Shown here: positions 10,862 through 20,692 of the stretch, piece after piece
Position numbering within the stretch: position 1 is the first letter of the stretch
Layout of the letters: each line of letters starts with the position of its first letter
Source: Rhynchopus euleeides
Lineage: Eukaryota > Euglenozoa > Diplonemea > Diplonemida > Diplonemidae
Assembly: GCA_963210315.1 (NCBI GenBank)
Contig: OY723270.1
Span: forward strand, 248,001-312,000
DNA length: 64,000 bases
Direction of reading: 5' to 3'
The notes under the pieces: model-generated
The model's database searches: none
Seen by the model: only the letters and a program-made list of their open reading frames with translations
What the model was told of the DNA's origin: nothing
Position numbers and translations under genes: made by a program

Positions 10862-11048
10862 TGTGGGCAGTGAGAGTGATGGCAGCTCCAGAGCAGCAGA
10901 TGATCTCGGAAGCGATGAGCGGGTCAGCCGGGCAGACTACCCCAGTCTGTACCGGAAGTACGAAGCGTTGCGGGCCCGCCATCACCGCCTCCAGGAGAGG
11001 ACCCGAGGGTTAAGAGTAGGGTTGTACAGCGCCAGGGGAGAGTATTGA
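10788..11048 (+). CDS. Element-encoded protein, C-terminal part in a shifted frame
   Basis: This continues in a different frame from the previous ORF: LAKKDVTCTPTPP, a Pro/Thr linker, an acidic Ser-rich stretch, then a coiled-coil-like end YRKYEALRARHHRLQERTRG before a stop at 11048. It is preserved in copy 2 (minus strand, about 16660-16915), including the end of the frame, which argues that the shift is shared and so predates the duplication, by splicing or an old frameshift. Confidence 0.4.
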   Translation: MLAKKDVTCTPTPPTRPAPTPTPTDVGSESDGSSRAADDLGSDERVSRADYPSLYRKYEALRARHHRLQERTRGLRVGLYSARGEY

Positions 11049-11353
11049 GTATTCCCCTGGCGTTGAGACATCCCTGGCGATCTTGCGGTCGCACTGTGGG
11101 GGCTGAGTCGGCAGGCAGATGCCTATCCAATGACTTTGTTGAGTCCTCACATGGTACACTCTCGTGCTGTCGAGACTGCGTGGTGTGCATATCCTGCGGG
11201 GCGCAAATTACACAGCACAAACATCACCAATTCGGCTCTCAGGGCGTACAATATCCCAACCGTGCCTTCACAGGCTGAGATCGACGAAGCAAAGACATCT
11301 ACGCGCTGCCCACTAATGCCGATGCAGCCTCGCAGGCGTACGAAGTACTCACA

Positions 11354-11575
11354 ATGACCCATCCGCGATCGAAGTACTACACCCAGGAGGTGGCTGAACT
11401 CATTCCGCTGGCGCAACAACACAACATTCCCACGAATCAGGTCAAGAAAGACCTTGCCGAGGCACTGGGGAAGGCAACATGCGTGCCACCTGAGCCGGAA
11501 CCACCGCAGAAAAGGCAAAGAACGAAATATTGCGGTCGGGAGTGGTTCAGGTACAAAGGCAAGGTACGAAACTGA
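11354..11575 (+). CDS. Small ORF near the right end of the innermost transposon
   Basis: A 73-residue frame MTHPRSKYYTQEVAELIPLA, then QQHNIPTNQVKKDLAEALGK, resembling a short helix-turn-helix. It runs into the right inverted repeat (KYCGREWFRYKGK). Copy 2 keeps VYYTQKVAELIQLAQQHNIP on the minus strand at about 16420-16535. It could be an exon of the element's DNA-binding protein. Confidence 0.3.
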   Translation: MTHPRSKYYTQEVAELIPLAQQHNIPTNQVKKDLAEALGKATCVPPEPEPPQKRQRTKYCGREWFRYKGKVRN

Positions 11576-11926
11576 GGTACATTTTTTAGGACCCCAAAAA
11601 ATCATCACAAAAGTGCGTATCAGGTGTCACAAGTGGGCTCCAGACGGTTTCCGGGGGGGTATGGGTCGGATTTTCGGGTCAGATCAGGTATTAGGGCGGT
11701 TCTGATGGTATGTTGAAATTTTTGGTATTTGTACGTTTTTAGGGGGGCTTATGACCCCCCCTACCCCCCCCCCCTCTGGTGCCCCCCCCTGGTTGACATT
11801 CTTGTTGAGTTAGTGAAAGCATACACAGTTCATCAGAGCTGTCAGCTTCACTGTCGGTGGTTGGTTGGTGCGTTGATGCTTAAAAAAAGATGTGAAAAAG
11901 ACAAGCCACAACCAGCACGCCCCAAC

Positions 11927-12415
11927 TTACTTCTTCTTGGGCTTGCTGGGGCAAGTCTGCATGTTGTGCCCAGGCTTCCTACACCCTTTGCAGAGCCTGC
12001 GGTGTTTGTTGGGAGTCTGGGTGGTCGGGGACGCTGCGCGCTTCTTTTCGGAGGACTGGGAGGACTGGGAAGGCTGTGTCTGTGTGAGAGAGTTCACACG
12101 AACCGGCTTCGCCCATGCCAAGATGCTTGACTGTTGGGTTGGCTGAGACACAACTTTCTTTTGGGTGGACTGCTTCTCTGTGCTCTCTTTTGCCTTCCCG
12201 TCCAACCCAGGTTCAAGGTCCGCACCACCAGCCTCAGGGGATGTTTCTGTGCTTGGTGCGAAGGTGAGGTCCGGACAAAGGGAGCTCTTCACGAACCCGT
12301 CCTCCTCACCCGACACCTTCAGCACGTACCCCATATCCCGCAAGCGCTGGGCTACCACCTCCCCCCTCACACTTTCCACCGACTTTCCCCAAACAGCTCC
12401 AACAGAGGTGCACAT
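11927..12415 (-). CDS. Zinc-knuckle (CCHC) protein of the middle transposon
   Basis: A 162-residue frame starting at ATG 12415, open upstream in the same frame (TTERYREAMCTSVGAVWGKS) to a possible acceptor CCGCAG near 12460. The first third is ordered-looking (VVAQRLRDMGYVLKVSGEED), the middle is a Ser/Gln/Lys-rich linker, and the C terminus holds CKGCRKPGHNMQTC, which fits the CX2CX4HX4C knuckle, followed by a basic tail ending at the stop. Such knuckles terminate many transposases and nucleic-acid-binding proteins. Position inside the TIRs suggests it is an element-encoded protein or the last exon of its transposase. No catalytic domain is visible, and the remainder may have been lost. Confidence 0.55.
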   Translation of the reverse strand: MCTSVGAVWGKSVESVRGEVVAQRLRDMGYVLKVSGEEDGFVKSSLCPDLTFAPSTETSPEAGGADLEPGLDGKAKESTEKQSTQKKVVSQPTQQSSILAWAKPVRVNSLTQTQPSQSSQSSEKKRAASPTTQTPNKHRRLCKGCRKPGHNMQTCPSKPKKK

Positions 12416-13010
12416 GGCCTCGCGGTACCACCTCTCTGTGGTTCTCGTTGGTGGTAGGGACTGCGGACGCCGTAGATGAGGAGTCGTTTAATGCGCGCCG
12501 CTCTTCAGCAGTGATTTTGACGCCTCTGGACCCCAGGAGTTTGCGGGTTTCCGGGTTTGCGGTCTTCAGCAGTGGTTCTGATGCCTCTGGACCGCAGGAG
12601 TTTGCGGGTTCGCTGGTTTCCCGTCCGTATGTGTCTGAGGGGGGATGCCCCGATTCCCTTCGTCACGACATATCTTTGAGCGTAGGTCACTTCCCCCCTC
12701 TACGGACCCCGTGCACCCTGGTTCCCCTAAGTGGCACCAATAGACCCCGTTGTCCCCATTCCTTGCCCCAAAGTTTGCAGATTTGTGTGTCTCCAAAAAA
12801 AAATCTCAAAAAAAAACGAAAAATTTCCCCAAAAAAAAGGGTGAAAAGTAAGTACTACTATTCAACGGCCCAACGTGTCCCAGAGCCCCAAAAAAATAAG
12901 TACTACTATTCGGCTAAGTACTACTATTCAACTAAGTACGTTTATTTGACCCCCCCCTGTAAAACGTTTAAAATGTTTAAAACTCGGTTTCTAACAACAC
13001 TGTGGGGAGG

Positions 13011-14542
13011 GGAGGGGGTAATCCCTCTGCCGACTGCTGCGCTGCGGAAGGTGACATATCCACTATTTTTTTTGGAAAGGTGTGCGTGTGAGGGTGAGGG
13101 GGGGAGGGGGGAGGGGGGGGGGGGGGGCACATGCGCGGGCACTGCTGCCGCTGCTACTGCTGCTGCTGCTGTAACCCCTCCCCCTCCCCCCCCCAATCCC
13201 CTCCCACCCTATCCACCCATCACCACCACCGGACGGGTGTCAGCCACCGGCATGACAGCATTGCATGCTTCGCATCCGGCACTCTCTCACCTTGCCCCAT
13301 AACACCGAGGGCCACCACCACCCCCAGACATTGAACAGACCAGAAACATAGGCACCGACGATCGCAACTACCTGTGGGTGCTCTGCGTGCTCCAGTGAGA
13401 CAGGCAGGGGCAAGGCCCTGGGAGGGGATTCAGGAGCGTGTGACATCCCCGTGTCTCATCATGCGCCATGGCAGAGGTGACACGTGGTGTGCCTTTGGAG
13501 ACTGCGTGTGACATTTTTTTATTGTTCAAAACGTACTCACCACCTGAGCCCTACTCGCTAGCCACTAGCTAGGGTTAGACGGAGAGAGAGAGAGAGAGAG
13601 AGAGGGGGAGAGAGAGAAGGAACACAGTGCCCCGTGGATTCATGGGTGAGGATGGCTTCGATACCGGGAGGAGGGTGCTGGCGAGAGGGCATTTATGAGG
13701 GGGGGCGTGAGGTGGAAACGAACAAAAGCACTTGCTTCTCCACACCTGCACCCCTTTTTCGATCCGAACGCTTTCCGTGCAGCACGGTGCGTTATTTTTT
13801 TTGTCACAAAATAAAATCGCCACAGACCCACACCGTCTGTTCAGAAACTGGCTTTGGAAAACAGCTCTGAAGCACCATTCTCCTCGTTGCGCCACCAGGT
13901 GTTTTTCTAGTGGGGGATCCCTATAGGAATGGGTCCCTCCGGACCCCCCGCCAGTGCTAACAAGGGGGTTGAAGATATATATGCCTGGAGCGCGCGCATA
14001 ATATCTATCGCTGAATCTGAATCTTCTCTTCTTTGGGTGTCGACAACCACAGGCAGCTGCGAGAGCTAAGCTGCTGCACAGCCCCGTTTTGCTGCCCTTT
14101 TTGCTTTTTTTTCAAAAGAAAGCCCCTCCCGCTCTAAAGTGCGGGAAAGGCGAGTTCCGCAGTTCTGCAGTTCCTCCCTCCCCTCCCCCCCTCCCCCATG
14201 CAATCCCCTTTGCTTGATGGGGGGGGAGGGGATGTGCCACACTTGAGCCAAGTCGACACAGTTCCCTGACACGGCGGGCAAAAATACACCTGCTCCCAGC
14301 CCCAGCCCCAGCCCCCCCTCCCCCTTTCACCAACGACTTGTTTGGCAGGGCCGCACCGCCACCACCACCACCACCCCTGTTCCATAGTGCAGCAGCATAA
14401 ACTCATCCCCCATCACCTCTCGCTCTCCCCTGCGATGGGGGACACGCTTGGGGCACACTTTGGAAGTCATTTTGATCGGTTTGTTCGTAGCGCCTCCTGG
14501 TGAAAGGGGGGGGGGGGGGTGGTCGACGTTTCGTGTTCTCCT
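13011..14542. other. Non-coding, simple-sequence-rich stretch
   Basis: Contains G and C homopolymers (13085-13128, 13180-13200, 14500-14520), a GCTGCT run near 13150-13170, the GA microsatellite listed separately, and C-rich tracts at 14170-14340. No frame shows a recognisable domain. Confidence 0.6.
13581..13620. repeat. (GA)n microsatellite
   Basis: About 40 bp of GA dinucleotides, interrupted once by a short G run. Confidence 0.95.
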
Positions 14543-14655
14543 GGGGGTCTTCGCTACGGGGGTGATCGTCAGTGCATTTTGGTGCATTTCCTAAGGAAAC
14601 TGGGTGAAGACTGACGAAAAAGAATAACGAAGCATAACGATCAGCGAAGACCCCT
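14543..14655. mobile_element. ~108-bp MITE, copy 1 (GGGGGTCTTCGCT family)
   Basis: It begins GGGGGTCTTCGCTACGGG and ends AGCGAAGACCCC, with the family's interior (GTCAGTGCATTTTGGTGCAT, then a CTGACGAA motif). The 3-bp duplication is not clear here because the right flank is C-rich. Confidence 0.75.
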
Positions 14656-15691
14656 CCCCTCGCCGCAATTTTATTTTCAGAATCTTCAGAGGCTTGCCCC
14701 GGTGCTCGGTGGACCACCAGGAGGGGAGGGGGCCCGGCATGAGGCATCCTTTTTAAAGAGAGGGCTGGATCAGAGAGAACCCGTTTCTTTCCCTCTTCCA
14801 GCGGGGGGAGGGGGGGGCAAAACCTCACACACGCGGATCTTTTTATATATTTTTTTGAAGTGCCGAGCACAACCGAGCACAGGCCCTGCTGCACTTGGAT
14901 GGGATCGCCACTCTCACCCCACACCCCCCCCCCCCCCCACACCCCACCCCGACCTTAATCTAAAACGACAAGACAAAAACAACCCAGACCATAGGGGATG
15001 GGAGGGTGGGGAAGAGGAAGGGAAGAGATATAAGGGACGATGGGGCTTTTTTGATCAGGAAGAGAGAGATGGGTGGGGTGGGGTGGGGGGGGAACGGGTG
15101 AAGGGATGCACGGCGGTGCGAAACAAAGGCGGCGATTAGTGGGGGGTGGCGTGGTGTTGGGGGGGGGGGGGGAACTTTTCTTTTTGGGAAAGCAAAAAAA
15201 AGCTTTTTTTGTTGTTGTTGTCGGGTGTCGTGGGCCAGGCCACACAGCACACAGGGGGTCGCCGGTTCAATCGGTATGTATTTTTAGACAACACTCTGTG
15301 TGAGAGGATAGCGCCGCTTTGCCACGACTCGCCCAACTCACCCCACCGCGCTCCGCACCATCTCACCTTCATGGGATCACAGGGCGAGGCTGATTCCTCT
15401 GACCTTGAAAAAAGGACCAAACCCAAGCGAGAGAGAGATGATGACGGCAAAACCCTTTTTTTTAAAAAAATTGAATTCGGGCAGTTCGGGCCGGACAAAG
15501 TTCCGGGGCACACCGCGGGACACACACAACAGTTTACGGGTCTTTTTCCGCTGCAAAAAAAAGCCTGCAGTTTGAGACACCCTACATCGCCCCCCCCCCC
15601 CCCCCTAGGCAGAGACCCCGATAAGAATCCGACCCCCTGACCCCACCCGACCCCCGACCCCCTCTTATAAAAGACCCCCCCCCCCCCCCTA
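14656..15691. other. Non-coding stretch with C/G homopolymers
   Basis: Runs of C at 14925-14940, of G at 15160-15172 and of C at 15590-15606, plus short A/T runs. The segment around 15290-15370 (GTGCCGCTTTGCC-like) recurs near 18440-18500. No supported gene. Confidence 0.55.
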
Positions 15692-16141
15692 GGGCAGTGG
15701 TGGCAGCGTACGGCCGTACGGTACGCGTACGCGTACGCCGTACGCACTTTCTGAAAATCGCGCTGCGTACGCGTACGCAGATTTTGCGTACGGCTGGTAT
15801 TCCAGGTCTCTCAGCACACAGTAGGCCACCCAGCGGGTGGCTGGGCCCTGGCCTTTGCTCTTGCCTTTCACAGATGGTTCCTTGCCGCGCACGTGGCGAA
15901 TAACTCGCAACACCTGCAAGTACACCCGCAAGCATGCTGCAAAAGGTACCACTTCCGACTGGAAGGCTCGAAGGCTGCCCCTGGTACACCTGAGTTCGAC
16001 TGTCGGATTTGGTGTGCGGCCATGGCCGTCTCCTGTGCTCCATAGACTGCCGTACGCAGCGCCGTACGCGTACGCGTACGCGTACGCCGTACGCACTTTT
16101 TGAAAATCACGCTGCGTACGCGTACGCAGCCACCACTGCCC
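15692..16141. mobile_element. 450-bp MITE with GGGCAGTGGTGGC termini and GTACGC palindromes
   Basis: Inverted ends GGGCAGTGGTGGC and GCCACCACTGCCC, TA duplicated at 15690-15691 and 16142-16143. Next to each end are alternating GTACGC tracts (15708-15745, 15765-15790, 16060-16092, 16112-16130) that form strong self-complementary sequence. The interior has no coding frame I can support. Its right-hand TA is also the left-hand TA of the following transposon. Confidence 0.8.
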
Positions 16142-16143
16142 TA

Positions 16144-17476
16144 GGGGGGGTCATAAGCCCCCCTAAAAACGTACAAATACCAAAAATTTCAACATACCAT
16201 CAGAACCGCCCTAATACCTGATCTGACCCGAAAATCCGACCCATACCCCCCCGGAAACCGTCTGGAGCCCACTTGTGACACCTGATGCGCACTTTTGTGA
16301 TGATTTTTTGGGGTCCTAAAAAATGTACCTCAGTTTCGTACCTTGCCTTTGTACCTGAACCACTCCCGACCGCAATATTTCGTTCTTTGCCTTTTCTGCG
16401 GTGGTTCCGGCTCAGGTGGCACGATGTTGCCTCCCCAGTGCCTCGGCAAGGTCTTTCTTGTACCTGATTGGTGGGAATGTTGTGTTGTTGCGCCAGCTGA
16501 ATGAGTTCAGCCACCTTCTGGGTGTAGTACACCACGCAGTCTCAACAGCACGTATGAGAGTGTACCATGTGAGGACTCAACAAAGTCATTGGATAGGCAT
16601 CTGCCTGCCGACTCAACCCCCACAGTGCGACCGCAAGATCGTCAGGGATGTCTCAACGCCAGGGGAATACTCTCCCCTGGCGTTGTACAACCCTACTCTT
16701 AATCCTCGGGTCCTCTCCTGGAGGCGGTGGTGGCGGGCCCGCAACGCTTCGTACTTCCGGTACGGACTGGGGTAGTCTGCCCGGCTGACCCGCTCATCGC
16801 TTCCTAGATCATCTGCTGCTCTGGAGCTGCCATCACTCACTGCCCACATCAGTTGGTGTAGGGGTAGGAGCAGGAGGAGTGGGAGGAGTAGGAGTGCAGG
16901 TGACATCTTTCTTGGCCAGCAAGGAACGCCGCTTTTCGCACGTGCGTGCAGTTGATGCACCACTGCATATATCTGTCGTCACCACGTCCCACTCGCTCTC
17001 CTATGTACCCAGCCCGACGGAGCGCCCGAAATAATGTCGCCTCACGGATGTCGTGTGCCGTTTTCTTCTGACGCAGGTCTGCCACAACGCTCTCTGCCGG
17101 GACCCCGCACATCTCCCGTTTGGCGAGCGTCTTTCGAGCAAGGTACCCCTCTGCAGCAGCATCTGACACCTCTGCGAGGCCCTAGGCACACGGCATGTGT
17201 TGCTCGGCGTGCTGGGTGAGCGTAGTGATACCCTTTCCTTGCAAAGAACGAAATACTGCGGTCGGGAGTGGTTCAGGTACAAAGGCAAGGTACGAAACTG
17301 AGGTACATTTTTTAGGACCCCAAAAAATCATCACAAAAGTGCGCATCAGGTGTCACAAGTGGGCTCCAGACGGTTTCCGGGGGGGTATGGGTCGGATTTT
17401 CGGGTCAGATCAGGTATTAGGGCGGTTCTGATGGTATGTTGAAAAATGTGGTTTTGTACGGGCTTATGACCCCCCC
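16144..17476. mobile_element. TA-targeted transposon with GGGGGGGTCATAAG ends, copy 2 (inverted)
   Basis: The long inverted repeats match copy 1 at 10234-11761, but the interior is in the opposite orientation. TA flanks lie at 16142-16143 and 17477-17478. It is about 195 bp shorter than copy 1, mainly through loss of the segment equivalent to 11185-11380, so it is probably non-autonomous. Confidence 0.85.
16849..17169 (-). pseudogene. Copy 2 of the element-encoded protein
   Basis: A frame of 106 residues, MSDAAAEGYLARKTLAKREM onward, almost identical to the plus-strand ORF at 10514-10861, including the AHDIREATLFRALRR and CINCTHVRK segments. The preceding part seen in copy 1 is cut by a stop here, and the C-terminal coiled-coil part again lies in another frame. 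The copy is probably inactive. Confidence 0.45.
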
Positions 17477-17564
17477 TACCCCCCCCCCAAATATCCAGGA
17501 AAAACCCTGGGTTTTTCCCGAGGAAACGCGGGTTTCTCCCTCTGTTGCATTGTTCGGGCTCCGT

Positions 17565-17583
17565 GCGGATCGTAGTGGGGTCA
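17565..17583 (+). repeat. Dispersed motif GCGGATCGTAGTGGGGTCA
   Basis: One of seven near-identical occurrences in the window (also 17951, 18151, 43608 and 62068 on plus; 40227 and 52768 on minus). Confidence 0.8.
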
Positions 17584-17639
17584 CTTTGTTGGTGTAGGTG
17601 CCACACAACGCCCCTGAAATGCGGAGGTGGTCCATCGAG

Positions 17640-17905
17640 AATGGGGGTCGGAAACCCGGGGTCGGAATCGAGGGGTCGGATATGGGGGTCAGAGGGGGTC
17701 GGCCCCCCTCCCAACCCCCCATTGTTCTCGGGGGTCGGAATACGGGGGGTTGGACGGGTCGGAAGGGGGTCAGAAAATGGGGGTCTGAAACTTGGGGGTC
17801 GGAACTTTTGCACTATTTCTCAGGGGTCGGAAAATGGGGGGTTGCAAACTCGGGGGTCGGAGTATGAGGGGTCGGCCCCCCTCCCGACCCCCTCCGACCC
17901 CCCCA
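17640..17905 (+). repeat. G-rich minisatellite (GGGGGTCGGAA units)
   Basis: Irregular tandem repeats of about 11-22 bp built from GGGGTCGGA or GGGGTCAGA, about fifteen in 265 bp. Long reading frames across it are by-products of the repeat. Confidence 0.85.
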
Positions 17906-17950
17906 CACAGGGTTTGCAAAACCCCGTCCTTTTGAATATTTGGGACTTCT

Positions 17951-17969
17951 GCGGATCGTAGTGGGGTCA
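17951..17969 (+). repeat. Dispersed motif GCGGATCGTAGTGGGGTCA
   Basis: Preceded, as at 18151, by a CCCGTYCTTTTGAAT box, so the repeat unit is longer than the core. Confidence 0.8.
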
Positions 17970-18150
17970 TTTCGTGGATAGAAGTACCAAGCTTCACTCA
18001 TGAAATGTGGGTCTGGTCCAGGGATAGTCATGGGAGGAGATGCCTGGGAGGCACACACCATGTCACCCTACTCACCCACCCAGCGGCACCCTCCCCGACC
18101 CCCTCCTCGGGTTTTTCAAAAACCCGTTCTTTTGAATGTTTGGAGTTTGT

Positions 18151-18169
18151 GCGGATCGCAGTGGGGTCA
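18151..18169 (+). repeat. Dispersed motif GCGGATCGCAGTGGGGTCA
   Basis: Third copy within 600 bp, preceded by AACCCGTTCTTTTGAATGTT at 18122-18141. Confidence 0.8.
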
Positions 18170-18786
18170 TTTTGGCCATGGGGTGCCTATGAACACCCCT
18201 TATTGGTGGTCCCCATTCAGGCAAATTCCTCAAGGCGACCCCCTCGGACCCCGTCCCGACCCCCGACCCCCGACCCCCTCTTATCGGGGTCTATGCCCGG
18301 GCCCCCCCCCCCCCCCACTCCAAGCGTGCACATCCAAGCATCCTTCCGAGAAGACATACACAACGAGGAGGGGGCTTTTGCCCCCCCGCTTGAGAGAGAG
18401 GGGTTTCACCTCTCAAAAGCGATTGCTTTGAGACACACTCGTCTGGGAGGAAAGTGCCGCTTTGCCAGGACGAACTCACTCACCCACTCACCCACCCTTG
18501 TGCCCCACACCCTCCCCCCCCACCTCCACACACGGCGGAGGGATGGGAGGGGAGAGACGGGCATCTGCAAGCCCTCGCCAGTTGTTTCGCGCTGGGGGGG
18601 GAAGGAGGGTGAGGGAGACGGGAAAACCCCCCCACCTTCGCATCCGGCCCTTTCAGCACGCCCCCCCCTCATCCCACTCCAGACGCCCCCAAGAGCACTC
18701 ACTCCCACTCCCCCCCCACCCCACCCCACCGCACCCCCCGCCACACAACACCCACAGAGACCTCCCCGCTGCACCACGGGAGACTA

Positions 18787-20692
18787 TCAGTCATCCATGC
18801 CAACGTCTGCATCAGGCAACGGCATCGCGGCAGCAATGAATGCGGCCTGCCCAGCCTGTTGCTGCTGCTGCTGCTGCTGCTGCACCTGGGGCTGCATCGG
18901 CGGCTGCATCTCCTGTCCACCCGCCGCCTGAAATGGCATCCCTTCCAGGGGCGTCACCGCCGCCGCCGTGCGGAACACCGGTGCCGACGGCTGCTGCGGC
19001 TGCGGGGGTGGCGGGAGCTGCTCCGACTTGTTGTTCAGGTCCACCGTTGTGTCCTGCGCACCCCCTCCCGCCAGCACGTCCTGGAGGGCCGCCTGGGCTG
19101 CCCCGTCGGGATTTTCCACAGGCTGCAGCACCAAGCCCATAGTCTCCTCGTTGACAGGGGGGGCGATGGTGTTGGGGGGCCGCTTGAAAGGCCGGATGAT
19201 CGCCCACGGCGTCTCATCAGGCACATTGCGCGCCCGCGCGAGAGACGACAGGAGCTTCGCTGAGTACCGAACCCGCTGGTCACGGTCGGTCCCGGTGAGG
19301 GAGACGAGATGCGCCATCTCCCAACACGCCTTGAACTTGCACTCCAGAGTGGTGATCACACTCAGCAGGCAGGCGGAGGGCTGGACAGCGACCTTCGGGG
19401 TGAAGACGATCGTCTCCCCGTTGTAATATCTCTGCGGCGAGGGGGCGACGATGACGAAGTCGGCGTCGTATTGCTCGCCCTGGGGTGGGGGTGGTGGTGG
19501 TGGGTGGTGGAGCGAGATGCCGAGATGCCTATCACCCTTCAGCGGGGTACCACCGGGAGGGGGATGGCCTCCTTTGATGGTCCGCGGGGTTTGTAGCACA
19601 ACACGGAGCCCCCCCCCTCCCACATGTTGTAACCTCCCTGCTCCCTTCGCCACCATGCATACCTCGACTGTCGTCGCTGGCAGGTGCAGGGTGTTGCGTG
19701 GGCAGTACCGCCAAGGCACGCACCACTGGTTATCCTCGGTGCCATGGCTCGCCATGTTGGCAACGCGCTGCCGGACCTCTTCCTGTGGATCGGGGTGGGG
19801 TGGGGGTAGGACACAGGTGTGGGTGGGAGGTGTGTGTGCGGCCATCGTGCCATATAATAAGAACCAACTGGCGTGCCACCACCTCACGCCCCCCGACACT
19901 ACTACTAAACCTGAAGCCAACCACGCCCTTCCCCGCCCCCCCCTCTCCCATGAACACCCGAGTGAGGCACATACAATAGGCGCGTCGTCCCAGCGGTTCC
20001 GATCCTTGGCTGTCTGCACGACCCCTGCGTAGATGTTATCCCGTGTCGGCGGCGGGCACCCGCACGACTCGGGGATGGTGGTGTAGACGTTGGAGATGGT
20101 GTCGATGGAGGCGGCGAGGGCGGTGGCATCAAGCGCATCCCTGCGGGAGGGGGTGGGGGTGGGGGTGTGGCCAAAGGGGGGCACAGGGGGGAGGGGAAGG
20201 GGAAGGGGGGGCAAATCCCAGCAGGGGGGACCTGAGGCAAGGCGGGGCTCCCCTCACAAAACCCTGGGAGGTGCAAAGTGATCAGCACGCACACAACACA
20301 CATGCGGTTTTGACACACAGCGGCTCCCCACTGTTGCGCACGCCTATAAACTATCGCTGCCCCCGCACCCACCCACCCCATTTGCACCACAAGTCATACT
20401 GAGGCCGCTGCCGAGAATACGGATCTGTCTGCCACGTTGCCCGGGGTGCTGTGATACCCATCCTGCCTGCACCCGCAATCCTCCCCATCTGCGGACGCGT
20501 GATGTCCCGCATCGGCTGGGGCGCTGGGCCGGTATCAAGATCTTGCAGCATCGTACCGCCCTGTTGGGGGGGAAGGGTGGGGTGTGCGGGAGGCTGTGAG
20601 TTTGCATATCCCAGTTGTTGGCAAAGGAGTTCTTCGATCCCCCTCAAATTTTCAAAGGCAAAGCTCGGCGAGTTTTCCCCTCCCATTAACAT
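18787..20692 (-). CDS. Multi-exon gene of unknown function (polyQ C terminus)
   Basis: Three coding blocks join cleanly. Block 1, 20388-20692, starts at ATG 20692 (MLMGGENSPSFAFENLRGIE) and ends at a GTGCAA donor (phase 2). Block 2, 20140 down to 19975, begins after CGCAG and ends at GTATGT (phase 0). Block 3 starts after CCACAG at 19782 (EEVRQRVANMASHG) and stays open to the stop at 18787. Joined, the protein reads QYDLW/DALDATALAASID and DDAPI/EEVRQRV. A possible short intron near 19480-19535 has mismatched phases and is not needed. The body has a folded look (VSLTGTDRDQRVRYSAKLLS, then LARARNVPDETPWAIIRPFK). The C terminus is Pro/Gln-rich with a CAG-coded Gln run and ends DADVGMDD. I recognise no domain. 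Confidence 0.6.

Larger units (their letters stand above)
10234..11761. mobile_element. TA-targeted transposon with GGGGGGGTCATAAG ends, copy 1 (innermost)
   Basis: The ends are long inverted repeats of roughly 230-260 bp (about 10234-10460 and 11510-11761). The outermost bases are GGGGGGGTCATAAGCC, with TA duplicated at 10232-10233 and 11762-11763. It sits in a C-run inside the middle transposon. A second, shorter copy lies in the opposite orientation at 16144-17476. The extra ~190 bp here (about 11185-11380) is missing in copy 2, which looks like an internal deletion there. Confidence 0.85.
9917..12959. mobile_element. TA-targeted transposon with CAGGGGGGGGTCA termini (middle of the nest)
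   Basis: The terminal inverted repeat CAGGGGGGGGTCAAATAAAC (continuing GTACTTAG) is perfect at both ends, and the TA dinucleotide is duplicated at 9915-9916 and 12960-12961. Subterminal repeats of AAGTACTACTATTC occur near both ends (about 9936-9960, 10010-10035, 12848-12935). It sits inside the TTTAAAAC repeat of the hAT-like element and is itself interrupted at 10234-11761. TA duplication suggests a Tc1/mariner-like or related cut-and-paste family. A zinc-knuckle ORF lies inside it. Confidence 0.8.
8307..13002. mobile_element. hAT-like DNA transposon, outermost of a three-level nest
   Basis: The ends read CATTGTTGTTAG (left) and CTAACAACACTG (right), inverted copies apart from one base, and are flanked by a perfect 8-bp target-site duplication TGGGGAGG (8299-8306 and 13003-13010). 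Inside the ends are about 100-130 bp of inverted TTTAAAACG-type repeats (8327-8430; 9830-9916 plus 12960-12985). An 8-bp duplication and termini of the CAGTG type are typical of hAT elements; the family assignment is by that criterion only. The element is interrupted at 9917-12959 by another transposon. No intact hAT transposase is visible. Confidence 0.8.

Noticed and set aside
12448-13302. 284-residue plus-strand frame
   Set aside because: It crosses the right end of two transposons and their A-runs, so it cannot be a functional gene.
13569-13580. TAGGGTTAG resembling a telomere repeat
   Set aside because: Single occurrence next to a GA microsatellite, with no tandem array.
15245-15275. 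GGTTCAATC resembling the B box of a tRNA or SINE
   Set aside because: No A box or cloverleaf could be placed upstream at the right distance.
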